NCBI RefSeq assembly: GCF_902859705.1
Contig: NZ_CADIJO010000025.1
Coordinates: forward strand, 22,507-86,506
Source: Achromobacter deleyi
GTDB lineage: Bacteria; Pseudomonadota; Gammaproteobacteria; Burkholderiales; Burkholderiaceae_B
DNA: 64,000 bases
Direction of reading: 5' to 3'
Both the position numbers and the translations under genes were made by a program. Shown here in pieces: positions 29,316-38,627 of the stretch (position 1 is its first letter; each line of letters begins with the position of its first letter). The notes under the pieces are model-generated. The model was not told where the DNA came from, did no database searches, and was given only the letters and a program-made list of their open reading frames with translations.

Positions 29316-30404
29316 ATGATCCAGATCGAGAACCTATCCAAGACCTACGCCACGCCGCATGGCCAGTTCCAGGCGCTGCGGGGCATCAACCTGCACATCC
29401 AGCAGGGCGAGGTCTTCGGCATCATCGGCCCCAGCGGGGCCGGTAAAAGCACGCTGGTCCAGTGCATCAACCTGCTCGAGCGCCCCAACGAAGGCACCAT
29501 TGCCATCGGCGGCCAGCAACTGACCGGCCTGAATGAAGCGCAACTGCGCGCCCAGCGCCGCCGCATCGGCATGGTGTTCCAGGGCTTCAACCTGCTGTCG
29601 CGCCGCACGGTGTACGGCAACGTGGCGCTGCCGCTGGAAATCGCCGGCGTGGCCAGAAATGAAATTCCCGCGCGCGTCGAGCGCCTGCTGGCCCTGGTGG
29701 GCCTGGAGCATCTGCGCGACCGCTATCCCAGCCAGATCAGCGGCGGGCAAAAGCAGCGCGTGGGTATCGCCCGCGCCTTGGCCAACAACCCGGATGTGCT
29801 GCTGAGCGACGAGGCCACGTCCGCGCTGGACCCCGAAACCACGCACAACATTCTGGCATTGCTGCGCGACATCAACCGCAAGACCGGCGTGACCGTGGTG
29901 ATGATCACGCACCAGATGGAAGTGGTGCGCGAGGTCTGCGACCGCGTGGCCGTGCTGTCGCAAGGCGAAGTGGTTGAAATGGGCAGCACGCGCGAAGTGT
30001 TCGCGCAGCCGCGCCACGAAGTGACCCGCGCCATGGTGTCGGCGGCCACCGCGTCGGACCTGACCGACGCCACGCTGGCCGCCGTGAAGCAGCGCATCGA
30101 GACGCTGGCCGCGGCCAAGCCTGGCCAGGCCGTGCGCCTGTTGCGCCTGTCCTTGACCGGCACCGACGCGTCGGGCTCGTTCCTGTCCGACCTGTCCACG
30201 CAGTATTCGCTGGACGTCGGCCTGGTGCAGGCGCGTGTCGAAGACATCCAGGGCGTAGCCGTGGGCACGATGTTCGTGCTGGCGCAAGGCACCCCCGCCG
30301 CGGTCAAGGACGCGATTGCCGCGTTGACCGCCCGTGACATTACCGTTGAAGAAATTGCTCATGAGCCCGCAACTGATCGACCTGCTTATTACGTCGCTGC
30401 TTGA
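29316..30404 (+). CDS. metN: Methionine ABC transporter ATP-binding protein MetN
   Basis: ATPase of the methionine importer, 362 residues. Walker A GPSGAGKST (about 38-46), the signature ISGGQKQRV and Walker B VLLSDEATSALDP are intact. The C-terminal NIL domain (about 265-340) binds methionine and inhibits uptake when the cell has enough. It starts the metN-metI-metQ operon; metI overlaps its end by 44 bases. Confidence 0.95.
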   Translation: MIQIENLSKTYATPHGQFQALRGINLHIQQGEVFGIIGPSGAGKSTLVQCINLLERPNEGTIAIGGQQLTGLNEAQLRAQRRRIGMVFQGFNLLSRRTVYGNVALPLEIAGVARNEIPARVERLLALVGLEHLRDRYPSQISGGQKQRVGIARALANNPDVLLSDEATSALDPETTHNILALLRDINRKTGVTVVMITHQMEVVREVCDRVAVLSQGEVVEMGSTREVFAQPRHEVTRAMVSAATASDLTDATLAAVKQRIETLAAAKPGQAVRLLRLSLTGTDASGSFLSDLSTQYSLDVGLVQARVEDIQGVAVGTMFVLAQGTPAAVKDAIAALTARDITVEEIAHEPATDRPAYYVAA

Positions 30405-31014
30405 TACCCTGCTGATGGTGGGTGTGGCCAGCGCCATTGCGGTGCTGGTCGGCATTCCGCTGGGTGTGATCCTGACCGTCACCGCGCGCGGCAGCATGCT
30501 GGAGAACCAGCCGGTGAACCACGCCCTGGGCGCGGTCATCAACGCCACGCGTTCGGTGCCGTTCGTGATCCTGATGGTCGCCATCATTCCGTTCACGCGC
30601 CTGGTGGCCCAGACGTCCATCGGCACCACCGCCGCCATCGTGCCGTTGTCGGTGGCCGCGATTCCGTTCATGGCGCGCATCGCCGAGAACGCGATGCGTG
30701 AAGTCGACCCGGGCCTGATCACCGCGGCGCGCGCCATGGGCGCATCGCCGATGCAGATCATCATGAAGGTGCTCCTGCCCGAGGCGCTGCCCGGCCTGAT
30801 CGCCGCCACCATCGTCACCGTGGTCAGCCTGATCGGCTATTCGGCCATGGCCGGCGCCATCGGCGGCGGCGGCCTGGGCGACCTGGCCATCCGCTACGGC
30901 TACCAACGTTTCCAGTCCGACGTCATGGCGGCCGTGGTCATCGTGCTGATCGTGCTGGTGCAGTTGATCCAAAGCCTGGGCGACCGCTACGTGCGCCGCA
31001 TTTCGCACCGCTGA
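30361..31014 (+). CDS. metI: Methionine ABC transporter permease MetI
   Basis: Inner-membrane permease of 217 residues with five predicted helices. The EAA loop that contacts MetN reads EALPGLIAATIVTVVSLIGY. The ATG at 30361 is preceded by GAAGAAA and lies within the metN end, a 44-base overlap in another frame, so translation is likely coupled. Length and sequence fit the MetI group, not a general amino-acid permease. Confidence 0.95.
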   Translation: MSPQLIDLLITSLLDTLLMVGVASAIAVLVGIPLGVILTVTARGSMLENQPVNHALGAVINATRSVPFVILMVAIIPFTRLVAQTSIGTTAAIVPLSVAAIPFMARIAENAMREVDPGLITAARAMGASPMQIIMKVLLPEALPGLIAATIVTVVSLIGYSAMAGAIGGGGLGDLAIRYGYQRFQSDVMAAVVIVLIVLVQLIQSLGDRYVRRISHR

Positions 31015-31076
31015 GCATCGCCGGCCATTCTTCTTTTCGTTCTTCCTCTACTTCCGACATTCGGGATATCCGCAAC

Positions 31077-31874
31077 ATGAGCATCAAGGTTTTGAAGTCG
31101 CTGGCCGCGTTCGCCCTCGGCGCCGCCGTATTCGCCCAGCCCGCGCTGGCCCAGGACAAGCCGCTGAAGGTGGGTGTCACCGCCGGCCCGCACGCCCAGA
31201 TCTTCGACGTGGTCAAGCAGGAAGCCGCCAAGCAGGGCCTGAACATCCAGGTGATCGAGTTCACCGACTACGTGCAGCCCAACGTTGCGCTGGCTTCGGG
31301 CGACCTGGATGTGAACAGCTACCAGCACCAGCCCTACCTGGACAACGCCAACGCCGACCGCGGCTACAAGCTGGTCAGCATCGCCAAGACCGTGATCTTC
31401 CCGATCGGCATCTACAGCAAGAAGATCAAGTCGCTGGCCGAACTGAAGGACGGCGCCCGCATTGCGCTGCCGAACGACCCGACCAACGGCGGCCGCGCCT
31501 TGCTGCTGCTGCAGGCCAACGGCCTGATCAAGCTGCGTCCGGAAGCCGGCCTGAAGGCGACCCCGATCGACGTGATCGAGAACCCCAAGAAGCTGCGCTT
31601 CATTGAACTGGACGCCGCCCAGCTGCCGCGTTCGCTGGACGACACCGACGCGTCGGCCGTGAACACCAACTTCGCGCTGGAAGCCGGCCTGAACCCCGCC
31701 AAGGATGCGATCGCCCAGGAATCGCCGGATTCGCCGTACGCCAACGTGCTGGTCGTGCGTGAAAAGGACAAGGACCGTCCCGAGTTCGCCAAGCTGGTCA
31801 GCATCTATCACAGCCCGGCCGTGAAGCAGTTCATCGAGACCAAGTTCAAGGGCGCCGTGGTGGCCGCCTGGTAA
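31077..31874 (+). CDS. metQ: Methionine-binding protein MetQ
   Basis: Substrate-binding component of the MetNIQ importer, 265 residues. A signal peptide (about 1-25, ending PALAQ) has no lipobox Cys, so this MetQ is soluble or held by an uncleaved signal, unlike many lipoprotein MetQs. The NlpA-fold hallmarks are KVGVTAGPHAQIFD and VNSYQHQPYLDN. It lies 62 bases after metI and ends just before an intrinsic terminator. Confidence 0.93.
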   Translation: MSIKVLKSLAAFALGAAVFAQPALAQDKPLKVGVTAGPHAQIFDVVKQEAAKQGLNIQVIEFTDYVQPNVALASGDLDVNSYQHQPYLDNANADRGYKLVSIAKTVIFPIGIYSKKIKSLAELKDGARIALPNDPTNGGRALLLLQANGLIKLRPEAGLKATPIDVIENPKKLRFIELDAAQLPRSLDDTDASAVNTNFALEAGLNPAKDAIAQESPDSPYANVLVVREKDKDRPEFAKLVSIYHSPAVKQFIETKFKGAVVAAW

Positions 31875-31900
31875 GCCAGAAGCGTCGCCTCGGTACCAGA

Positions 31901-31925
31901 ACGGCCGCGCGAGCGGCCGTTTTTC
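31901..31925 (+). terminator. Terminator of the metNIQ operon
   Basis: Perfect 8-bp stem ACGGCCGC / GCGGCCGT with loop GCGA, followed by TTTTTC. Confidence 0.9.
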
Positions 31926-32024
31926 ATGGGGATGGCCGGCAGAGCGCCACAGTGAGCGAGCACTGACCTGCCGGGCCGGTGGAGATGGAATGTTGCGGCG
32001 TCGAGTCGGTCGTGTCTCTATTTT

Positions 32025-32053
32025 TTGACAAAGCCCGTGAAATCCGCCATAAT
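32025..32053 (+). promoter_or_regulatory. Promoter of tRNA-Lys(TTT)
   Basis: Consensus -35 TTGACA at 32025-32030 and -10 CATAAT at 32048-32053, spaced by 17 bases. The tRNA begins 15 bases after the -10 box. Confidence 0.85.
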
Positions 32054-32067
32054 TTCTGGCTTCGGTC

Positions 32068-32143
32068 GGGCTGATAGCTCAGTCGGTAGAGCAGCGGACT
32101 TTTAATCCGTTGGTCGCGAGTTCGAGTCTCGCTCAGCCCACCA
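32068..32143 (+). tRNA. tRNA-Lys(TTT)
   Basis: A 76-base tRNA with the 3' CCA encoded. The acceptor stem is GGGCTGA / TCAGCCC, and the D and T arms are regular. The anticodon loop CTTTTAA carries TTT at 32101-32103, reading AAA and AAG codons. It has its own promoter and a downstream terminator. It is complete, so no sign of element insertion is seen at its 3' end. Confidence 0.97.
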
Positions 32144-32180
32144 CCCCCCGCTTTTTCACGAAGGCGGTAAGAGAATCAAG

Positions 32181-32210
32181 CACCTGCGAGTGATCGCGGT
32201 GCTTTTTTTT
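32181..32210 (+). terminator. Terminator of tRNA-Lys(TTT)
   Basis: Stem of CACC.GCGA and TCGC.GGTG with one bulge, loop near GTGA, followed by eight T. Confidence 0.75.
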
Positions 32211-32244
32211 CGTCTGTATTGCCCGGAGGTGTGGGGCTGAAAGT

Positions 32245-32312
32245 GTGTGCCCCGAAGGGGGCGGCCCCCGGGGCACATCGCCGATGCCCGCCGCGCACAA
32301 TCATTGCGCGGC
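32245..32312 (-). other. Two strong hairpins after the autotransporter gene
   Basis: Two inverted repeats lie beyond the autotransporter stop. GCCGCGCA / TGCGCGGC with loop CAATCAT is at 32290-32312, and TGTGCCCC / GGGGCACA flanking a G/C-rich core is at about 32246-32277. Neither has a clear T tract. They probably protect or end the autotransporter transcript on the minus strand. Confidence 0.5.
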
Positions 32313-32345
32313 GGTGATCCTGCTTGTGGGGTTTATCGCGTGACG

Positions 32346-35300
32346 TCAATAACGCCAGGTGACGCCGATCGTGCCCGCATTTTCACGGTTGCCGCCGCCA
32401 TATTGGCCGCTGTACGTGATGCCAATGACCGCCGACTGCGATATCGCCAGATCCACGCCCAGTTCGGTGAATGCCGCGTTGCGTGCGATCGGCGCGCCGG
32501 TCACACTGAACGGCTGACTGCCGTCGAAGGCCAGGCGCGTGCCCGGTTCGACGTCGCCGAACGCATGGCGCCATCCCGCCGAGGCGCGCAGCACGGCTTC
32601 TGTCTTGCCGGCCGAGAAGGCGGTCTTGCCGCGTAGGCCCAGGGTCGTGGTCGTCAGCGTATTGCTGGCGCTTTGCCCTTGCAGCGCCGCGATGCCACCC
32701 GTTTCCTGGAACCCGCGGGTACGCGTATTGGACCAGGCCACGCCGCTGAAAGGCTCGAGTTGCAGGCGGTCGGTGACGGGCAATGCGTAGCCGATCTCGG
32801 TGAAGACCTGCGCGGTGCTGGCGCCGTAATTTGCCGTCAGCTTTTCCGGCTGGCCTGCCGCGGCAACGTTCCGTGTCGTGGAGACGTCGTGCCAGATATA
32901 CCCAGCCCCCGCCAGCCAGTTGATGTTGCCGGGCCCTGCCTTGAAGCTTTTGCCGCCATAGATCGTCGCGCTGTAGCTGTCCACGTCGGCCTTGGACGAC
33001 TTCGCATCGACGGTGATGCGGCTGTCGGTATAGCCCAGCGCACCGCCCAGGCGCCAGCCGGCGCCCACTGCGTGATCGGCGCCGATGAATACGCCGCCGG
33101 TCCGCTGATCCACGCGCGAAGTGTTGTCGTTGCCGTTGAAGGTTTGCCAATTGCCGACGATTTCCGCCCAGGCCGGCTGCGCCTTGGAGCTTGGCAAGGC
33201 GGACACCGGCAGACCGCCCGCGCCGTCTTGTGCCACGGGTTCGCCAGCGGCCAAACCGGCATCCAGGTTTGTGCGCAGGCTCTTGAACGGCAAGCTCCTG
33301 GCGACTCCGCTGGCGCTGCTCAGGCTGGACGTGATGCTGGCATGTGTCTCGCCCGACAACTGGTCGAACACGCCGGCGGGCGCGCCTTGGGGCAGGGTCA
33401 GCACATACTGATATAGCGGGTTGCCGCCGGCCAGGCTTTCGAGCGCGTTGGCCGTGGCTCGCTGGTTGCTCGTGTACGCGGCGTCGGCAAAACGCATGCC
33501 TCCGCCTTTCCGGGTCAGGCGCAACGTGACGGCCTGCGGCTCGTACCCGATGCTGCTGTCCACAAAGGCGAACGACGAGGAGGAGGAGGCGAACTGGCCG
33601 TTCAGGCGGTTCGCAGTCAGGATGGTGTAGGTCCGTTCTCCGGCCAGACGCGATTCCGGTCCCACGTGCAGCACCGAGCCGGCCAGGTTGGCCGTGCCGG
33701 TCACGTCGATGCGATCGCTGTTGTTGGACTCGGGGTCTGCCTCGACCCGGTAGACCGAGCCGGGCGCCAGCGTCAGGTCGCCCTGGACGCGTAGCGTACC
33801 GATGGAATTTCCGGGGGCGATCGCGCCGCCCGCCTGCACGGTCGTGTTGCCCACCGTGCCCGTGCCCTGCAGCACGGCGTTATTGCTCACAGACAGTGTG
33901 CCGCCCAACGATCCCTGACCTTTGACGCCCACGGACAGCACGCCGGCATCGACCTGCGTGTGGCCGGTAAATGCCGATCCGTCACCGGTCAGCATCAGCA
34001 TGCCGGCGCCGCTCTTGGTCAAGGTGCCATTGCCGGACACCGAACCCGCGAAGGTGCCATCCTGGGCCTGGTCGAACACGACCGCCCCGCGGTTTTGCAG
34101 GTTGCCGCGAATGGAGTCCGCATTGCCGACCAGCGTGCCCGCGTCCACATGGGTGTTGGCGTAGGAATTCTTGCCGCCGAGCACCAGCGTACCCGTGCCC
34201 AGCTTGACGAGATCGCCGCCGCCAGTGAGCGGCTGGGCAACCGTGAAGCGGTTGTCGGATGCGGCGATATCGAAGGCGCCGCCCTGTGCTTCCCAGATGA
34301 TGTTGCGCGAGGTCTGCGTATAGTCGGTGCCGGTAATGCGCAGCGTGCCGCCATTGAAAGCCAGCGGGCCAATGCGATCGCCCAGGTTGACGTCTTGCGC
34401 GACGCTCAGTACCCCATCCATGAGGCGGGTGCCGCCGGAATAGCGATTGGCCTGATTCAGCACCAACGTACCGCCGCCCGTCTTGCTCAGCCCGCCTGCG
34501 CCTTGAATCGCCACGCCCAGGGTGGCGCTTGCGCCGGTCAGGACGCGCAGCTCGCTGCCGTCGTCCGCGGTCTGTAGTACGCCGCCGGAAGCGTGCGTGG
34601 TGAATTGCCAGCCGTCGGTCAGAAACTGCAGGCCCTTGAACGATTGCGTGCCCGCCACGGCCACCGTGCCCGCGGTGTCCTTGAATACCGCGTGCTGATT
34701 GCCCCAGGCCGCGGCCCAACTGGGCGCGCCATCCACATTCCACTGCAGATTGCCGGCATCCCAAGTGCCCGAGCCGCCGGTCCAGCTCAGGAGCGACTCG
34801 GGGGCCGACACCGGGGCCACGCGCAAGTCGACGACACCGCTGCGCGAGGTATCGACGGAGAATTGGCCGCGCGTGTAGTTGGCAGGGATCGTGTCCAGGG
34901 TCAGCCCCGCGCCGTCCAAGGCGCCGCCATAAGTGAACAGGCGGTGATAGCCGAGCGCTGGGATATTGTTGTCCCGGATCTGCAGCTTGCCGTTCAGGCT
35001 GAGATTACCGGTGACTCGGGTGGTGCCGGACGTTCCTGGCGTGGATTCCGGGCCGGGATTGCCGAGGTAGTAGCGGAACGTCGAGCCCTGCTGCAACGCC
35101 AGGTCGCCGTTGACGCGCAAGGTGCTGAAGCCGGAGCTCACGAGCATGCCGCCGGCTTCGATCTCTGTGTTGCCGACCTGGCCATAGCCTTGCAGCCGGC
35201 CGCCATTCTTGACCGAGAGCGTGCCGCCCAGCGAACTATTGCGATTCATGAACAGCTCGCCGCCAGTGACCGTGGTATGCCCGGTAAAGGCGGAACCGTC

Positions 35301-36812
35301 GAGGTTGATGCCCAGGCGAGCCGGGCCGAGCAGATTGAATTGCCCTTGTCCCGTCAGTTTGCCGGACAGCTCCGTGTAGTCGGAGTGATTGAATGCAACT
35401 TGCGCACCTTGGGCAAGCGAGATTTCCCCGCCGAAGAATTTGCCCTCCGTGCCTCCTGTTCCGAATTGCACCGTACCGTTCTGGACATCCAGGCCCATCT
35501 TGTAGCCGCCGACCAAGCCCAGCAGTGTCGACTTGCCCGCACCGGTCTTGATCAGTGTGCCTTCCTGCAGCGAAATATCGTTGTCGATGACAAAATCGTC
35601 GCTGCGGTTCAGTGTCACGATGCTGAGAGATGACCCGAGAAGAGAGCCACGCCCGATGCTGCCCGATGCGCCGCCGTTGCCGATCTGCAATTTACCGATG
35701 ACCGTGGTTATTCCGGCATAGGTGTTGTCCGCCGCGAGGATAAGGAGCCCCGTGCCAGACTGCTTCAGTTCCCCCGTACCCGAAATGGGCTGTTCCAAAA
35801 CGGTAACCGTATCTCGTTGATAAGACAGCTTGCCATTGTTGATCCACTGACCAGGGTTCATCGAATACTGCCCTGATGAGGAAGCGATGATGAGTTCTGC
35901 GCCCTCGCCGATGGTTGTCCGACCGGTATAGGTGTTGTTTCCCGCCAGTGACAGAAGTGTGTTGCCAGTAACGTCCAGATTTCCGGGGCCGGAAATATCG
36001 CCGTTCACGCCGCCGCTGAAATTTTCAAAAACCAGCAAGCCGTTGTTGACGATGTTGCCCGAGCCTTGGCTGCCGTAGGAGCCGTAGGTACCTTCATTGC
36101 TGATGTGCAAGGTGCCCGCGGAAATCTGGATCGGGCCCGAGTATCCAGTGACGCCGAACAGCTTCAATGTGCCGTCAGACACTTTTTCCAGACGGCTGAC
36201 CCCTTGGAAAAAACCGCCATAGTTTCCCGTTTCGATAGTCAGGGGTTGCGCCGCGCTGGCGACGGATGGGCTGACGGTCGAACTTTGCAGATTCCTGATG
36301 TACCCCGGCGAGCTATTGAAATCAAGCGTGGCATACTCGCCCACGAAAGTTGTCGCGGCCTGGCTGGTAATCGCGCTCAGCGCAGTGCTGCCCGCCGCAT
36401 TCCTCAGTTTGCCGCCTTCGACACGCAACTCCGCTTGCGGTCCCACAGTGACCGGAATGCCGGCGGCCAATTCAATCTCACCCTTCTGGGTATCCATGCC
36501 GAACCGGGCAACGCCCTGAATATTCAGCGCACTACCGATCGTCAGGGTCTGGGCGAGCGTCGAGGCTATCGTGCTGGTCTTGCCGGCTTCGAAAATCAGG
36601 TTCTGCGCTGGCGTCAATGCCTGGGTGAACTCTGAAATCAGCGTGCCACCTTGCATGGTGATCGTGCCGTTATCCAGTGGCGTCGTCGGGAAGTAACGGG
36701 TTTCGCCTTCACCGATGACAGTGCCTTGCGCCATGGCGGAACTCAGCAATAGCGCACCCGTTGCGCCGCCCAGGGGTTTCAGGCGCCGGGCCTGCTTATT
36801 TCTTATTTTCAT
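32346..36812 (-). CDS. Large autotransporter with PATR repeats and internal duplication
   Basis: A 1488-residue type Va autotransporter. A signal peptide (about 1-28, SSAMAQ) leads to a Gly/Thr/Asn-rich passenger, predicted beta-helical, with several autotransporter-associated beta-strand repeats. The C-terminal barrel (about 1214-1488) begins PAWAEIVGNWQTF and ends at the usual aromatic WRY. About 105 residues are duplicated: 506-612 and 946-1047 share SAFTGH, then SLGGTLSV, LQG.G.VGNT and a TLRV.GDL.L segment. No protease or lipase motif was seen, so the passenger is probably adhesive. No Shine-Dalgarno precedes the ATG. The gene is intact and alone in its unit. Confidence 0.92.
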   Translation of the reverse strand: MKIRNKQARRLKPLGGATGALLLSSAMAQGTVIGEGETRYFPTTPLDNGTITMQGGTLISEFTQALTPAQNLIFEAGKTSTIASTLAQTLTIGSALNIQGVARFGMDTQKGEIELAAGIPVTVGPQAELRVEGGKLRNAAGSTALSAITSQAATTFVGEYATLDFNSSPGYIRNLQSSTVSPSVASAAQPLTIETGNYGGFFQGVSRLEKVSDGTLKLFGVTGYSGPIQISAGTLHISNEGTYGSYGSQGSGNIVNNGLLVFENFSGGVNGDISGPGNLDVTGNTLLSLAGNNTYTGRTTIGEGAELIIASSSGQYSMNPGQWINNGKLSYQRDTVTVLEQPISGTGELKQSGTGLLILAADNTYAGITTVIGKLQIGNGGASGSIGRGSLLGSSLSIVTLNRSDDFVIDNDISLQEGTLIKTGAGKSTLLGLVGGYKMGLDVQNGTVQFGTGGTEGKFFGGEISLAQGAQVAFNHSDYTELSGKLTGQGQFNLLGPARLGINLDGSAFTGHTTVTGGELFMNRNSSLGGTLSVKNGGRLQGYGQVGNTEIEAGGMLVSSGFSTLRVNGDLALQQGSTFRYYLGNPGPESTPGTSGTTRVTGNLSLNGKLQIRDNNIPALGYHRLFTYGGALDGAGLTLDTIPANYTRGQFSVDTSRSGVVDLRVAPVSAPESLLSWTGGSGTWDAGNLQWNVDGAPSWAAAWGNQHAVFKDTAGTVAVAGTQSFKGLQFLTDGWQFTTHASGGVLQTADDGSELRVLTGASATLGVAIQGAGGLSKTGGGTLVLNQANRYSGGTRLMDGVLSVAQDVNLGDRIGPLAFNGGTLRITGTDYTQTSRNIIWEAQGGAFDIAASDNRFTVAQPLTGGGDLVKLGTGTLVLGGKNSYANTHVDAGTLVGNADSIRGNLQNRGAVVFDQAQDGTFAGSVSGNGTLTKSGAGMLMLTGDGSAFTGHTQVDAGVLSVGVKGQGSLGGTLSVSNNAVLQGTGTVGNTTVQAGGAIAPGNSIGTLRVQGDLTLAPGSVYRVEADPESNNSDRIDVTGTANLAGSVLHVGPESRLAGERTYTILTANRLNGQFASSSSSFAFVDSSIGYEPQAVTLRLTRKGGGMRFADAAYTSNQRATANALESLAGGNPLYQYVLTLPQGAPAGVFDQLSGETHASITSSLSSASGVARSLPFKSLRTNLDAGLAAGEPVAQDGAGGLPVSALPSSKAQPAWAEIVGNWQTFNGNDNTSRVDQRTGGVFIGADHAVGAGWRLGGALGYTDSRITVDAKSSKADVDSYSATIYGGKSFKAGPGNINWLAGAGYIWHDVSTTRNVAAAGQPEKLTANYGASTAQVFTEIGYALPVTDRLQLEPFSGVAWSNTRTRGFQETGGIAALQGQSASNTLTTTTLGLRGKTAFSAGKTEAVLRASAGWRHAFGDVEPGTRLAFDGSQPFSVTGAPIARNAAFTELGVDLAISQSAVIGITYSGQYGGGNRENAGTIGVTWRY

Positions 36813-37198
36813 GTCAGGTTTTATGTATGCGGTTGTCTCAGGCTGGGCTTGGCGGGATGATTATCCGAAGCGCATCAGCGCCGAGATAATAGCGCACGAA
36901 AAATATAGAAAATCCTGACGTCTCGATGCGAAAAAAATAATCATGGCCATGAGGAATTTTGACCAATGATTAAATAGAAAATAATGTCGAGAATTATGTT
37001 GCGGGCAGCCGAAATGCGCCGTCATCCAACGTGTGACGCGGGACGAGACGGCCGAACCGACGCCGTTCAGGCTGCGGCGGTCCATCTTCGGGAGGTTTCA
37101 CCCGTTCATACGCTTGGAATAGACTGGTTTCCTTCCCAAGGAATCTGTGACGCCATAATGCGCCACGCCACCTTTCCATCCGACCCGCCAGGCCTCCC
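36813..37198. other. Divergent intergenic region, autotransporter / DUF3298 gene
   Basis: A 386-base gap with no convincing gene. The part 36880-36990 is AT-rich compared with the rest of the window, as expected for a promoter and possibly a regulator-binding region. An imperfect inverted repeat AATCATGGCCA / TGACCAATGATT lies at 36939-36971. No clean -35/-10 pair could be assigned on either strand. Confidence 0.5.
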
Positions 37199-38482
37199 AT
37201 GCATTCCTTGGTCCAGACCGTATTCCGCCTTTCCCGCGCATTGCCAGGCGCTGGGGCGCTCGTCCTTGCTGCCGCGGGGCTGTGCGGTTCTGCCGCTTTT
37301 GCCGCTCCGCGCACCGTGTACACGGGCACGCTGCAGGGCGCCGGCGATGTGGTGATGGAGCTGGACAGCCAGGCAGCGGCCGATGGCACGCTCAGGGGCC
37401 GCTACTTCTATCCGAAGCATGGCGTCGACATCCCGCTCAAAGGCACGCCGCAGGCGCTGCGCGAACCCAGGACCTACTACGAGATCAAGGAAAGCGGCGG
37501 CGACCCGGAGTCGGACGCGGCGCCGCCGGCCGCCACCTGGTCGGGCAAGCGCGACGCCGCCGGCTACGAAGGGAAATGGGTCGATGCGCGCACGGGCAAA
37601 TCGCGCAGCTTCAAGCTGCGCCGCGTTGCCGAGTACGATCCCGCCGCCCTGGCGCCGGATGCCGTGCAGGCCGTGACCGATGCGATCAGCGGCGGCGTGG
37701 GCAGCGGCATCGACGTCAATGCCGACATCGACTTGCGGCACGCGCCGTATGAAACGCTCAAGCTCGCCGGCTACGCCGTGCCGGTCGGCCCTGACGTCGG
37801 CAACGCCAAGGTGGCTTACCGCCTGTGGCGCGATCCGCGCACGAAGTTCAGCTATCCGCGGCTGAGCCGCCATCCGGACCCGCAGGTGCTCGTACGCATC
37901 AACCATCTGTTGGAGCAGCGGCATTGGCAGATGAATCTGGCCGCGTTGGAATGCATGGCCACGATCTACACAGACGGCAATCCGGCGGCGGGCACGCTGG
38001 GCAGCTATGACGACGAGAACATCACGGTGGCCTGGCTGTCGACGGCGCTGATGACGTTGACCGAGTCCGGCAGCCTGTACTGCGGCGGCGCGCATCCCAA
38101 TAACCATTTCGATCCCTACACCTTCGATCTGCTGCGCGGCGAGTACCTGAATTGGAATCGCATTTTCGACGCGTATGTGCCGGGTGATGATGGCCTGCGA
38201 ACCGCAAGCCCGACCTTGCTGGCACTGATGGAAAAGGTGCGGGCGCCGCTGGCTGCGGAAAACGCCAAGGGTGCGGCCGACGGCGAATCGCTGGAAGGCT
38301 GCTCGGATGTCTGGCCCAGCTATCTTGCCTTGAGCGTGGCGTCGCCTGGCGAACTGGTGCTGTCGGTGTCGGGCATCGGCCATGCCATGGGCGCTTGCCT
38401 GGGGCCGCATGCCAGCGTGCCGTTCAAGGCATTGAAGCCGTACTTGAAACCGGGTGGCCAGGCTTACTTGGTGACCGAATAG
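37199..38482 (+). CDS. Secreted DUF3298-like protein of unknown function
   Basis: A 427-residue protein with a signal peptide (about 1-35, cleavage near AFA-AP). The C-terminal half has the pattern GGAHPNNHFDPYTFDLLRGEYLNW, which resembles the DUF3298 domain found in some anti-sigma factors and deacetylases, where a G.AHPN motif is typical. The N-terminal half contains a short beta-rich part (TGTLQGAGDVVMELD). No catalytic residues can be assigned. It is divergent from the autotransporter and convergent with the Rid gene. Its function is unknown; export to the periplasm is inferred. Confidence 0.65.
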   Translation: MHSLVQTVFRLSRALPGAGALVLAAAGLCGSAAFAAPRTVYTGTLQGAGDVVMELDSQAAADGTLRGRYFYPKHGVDIPLKGTPQALREPRTYYEIKESGGDPESDAAPPAATWSGKRDAAGYEGKWVDARTGKSRSFKLRRVAEYDPAALAPDAVQAVTDAISGGVGSGIDVNADIDLRHAPYETLKLAGYAVPVGPDVGNAKVAYRLWRDPRTKFSYPRLSRHPDPQVLVRINHLLEQRHWQMNLAALECMATIYTDGNPAAGTLGSYDDENITVAWLSTALMTLTESGSLYCGGAHPNNHFDPYTFDLLRGEYLNWNRIFDAYVPGDDGLRTASPTLLALMEKVRAPLAAENAKGAADGESLEGCSDVWPSYLALSVASPGELVLSVSGIGHAMGACLGPHASVPFKALKPYLKPGGQAYLVTE

Positions 38483-38523
38483 CGTGTATTGCGTGGGACG
38501 GGCTGGCGCAGGGCGTCCACCTG

Positions 38524-38543
38524 CACCTGGCGGAAGCCAGGTG
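38524..38543. terminator. Weak terminator-like hairpin after the DUF3298-like gene
   Basis: Perfect 7-bp stem CACCTGG / CCAGGTG with loop CGGAAG, then GGCCTTTC. The T tract is short. It sits between the convergent DUF3298-like and Rid genes. Confidence 0.4.
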
Positions 38544-38627
38544 GGCCTTTCGTGATGAACACGGCCGAGCAGATTTTCCAGGCCTGCCAGGATTTCCGCA
38601 GTGGGGCTTTTGGCGCCTGATACGGCC

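Noticed and set aside
36939..36971. Inverted repeat AATCATGGCCA / TGACCAATGATT as an autotransporter operator
   Set aside because: The arms are imperfect and unequal, and no regulator is adjacent; recorded only within the intergenic note.
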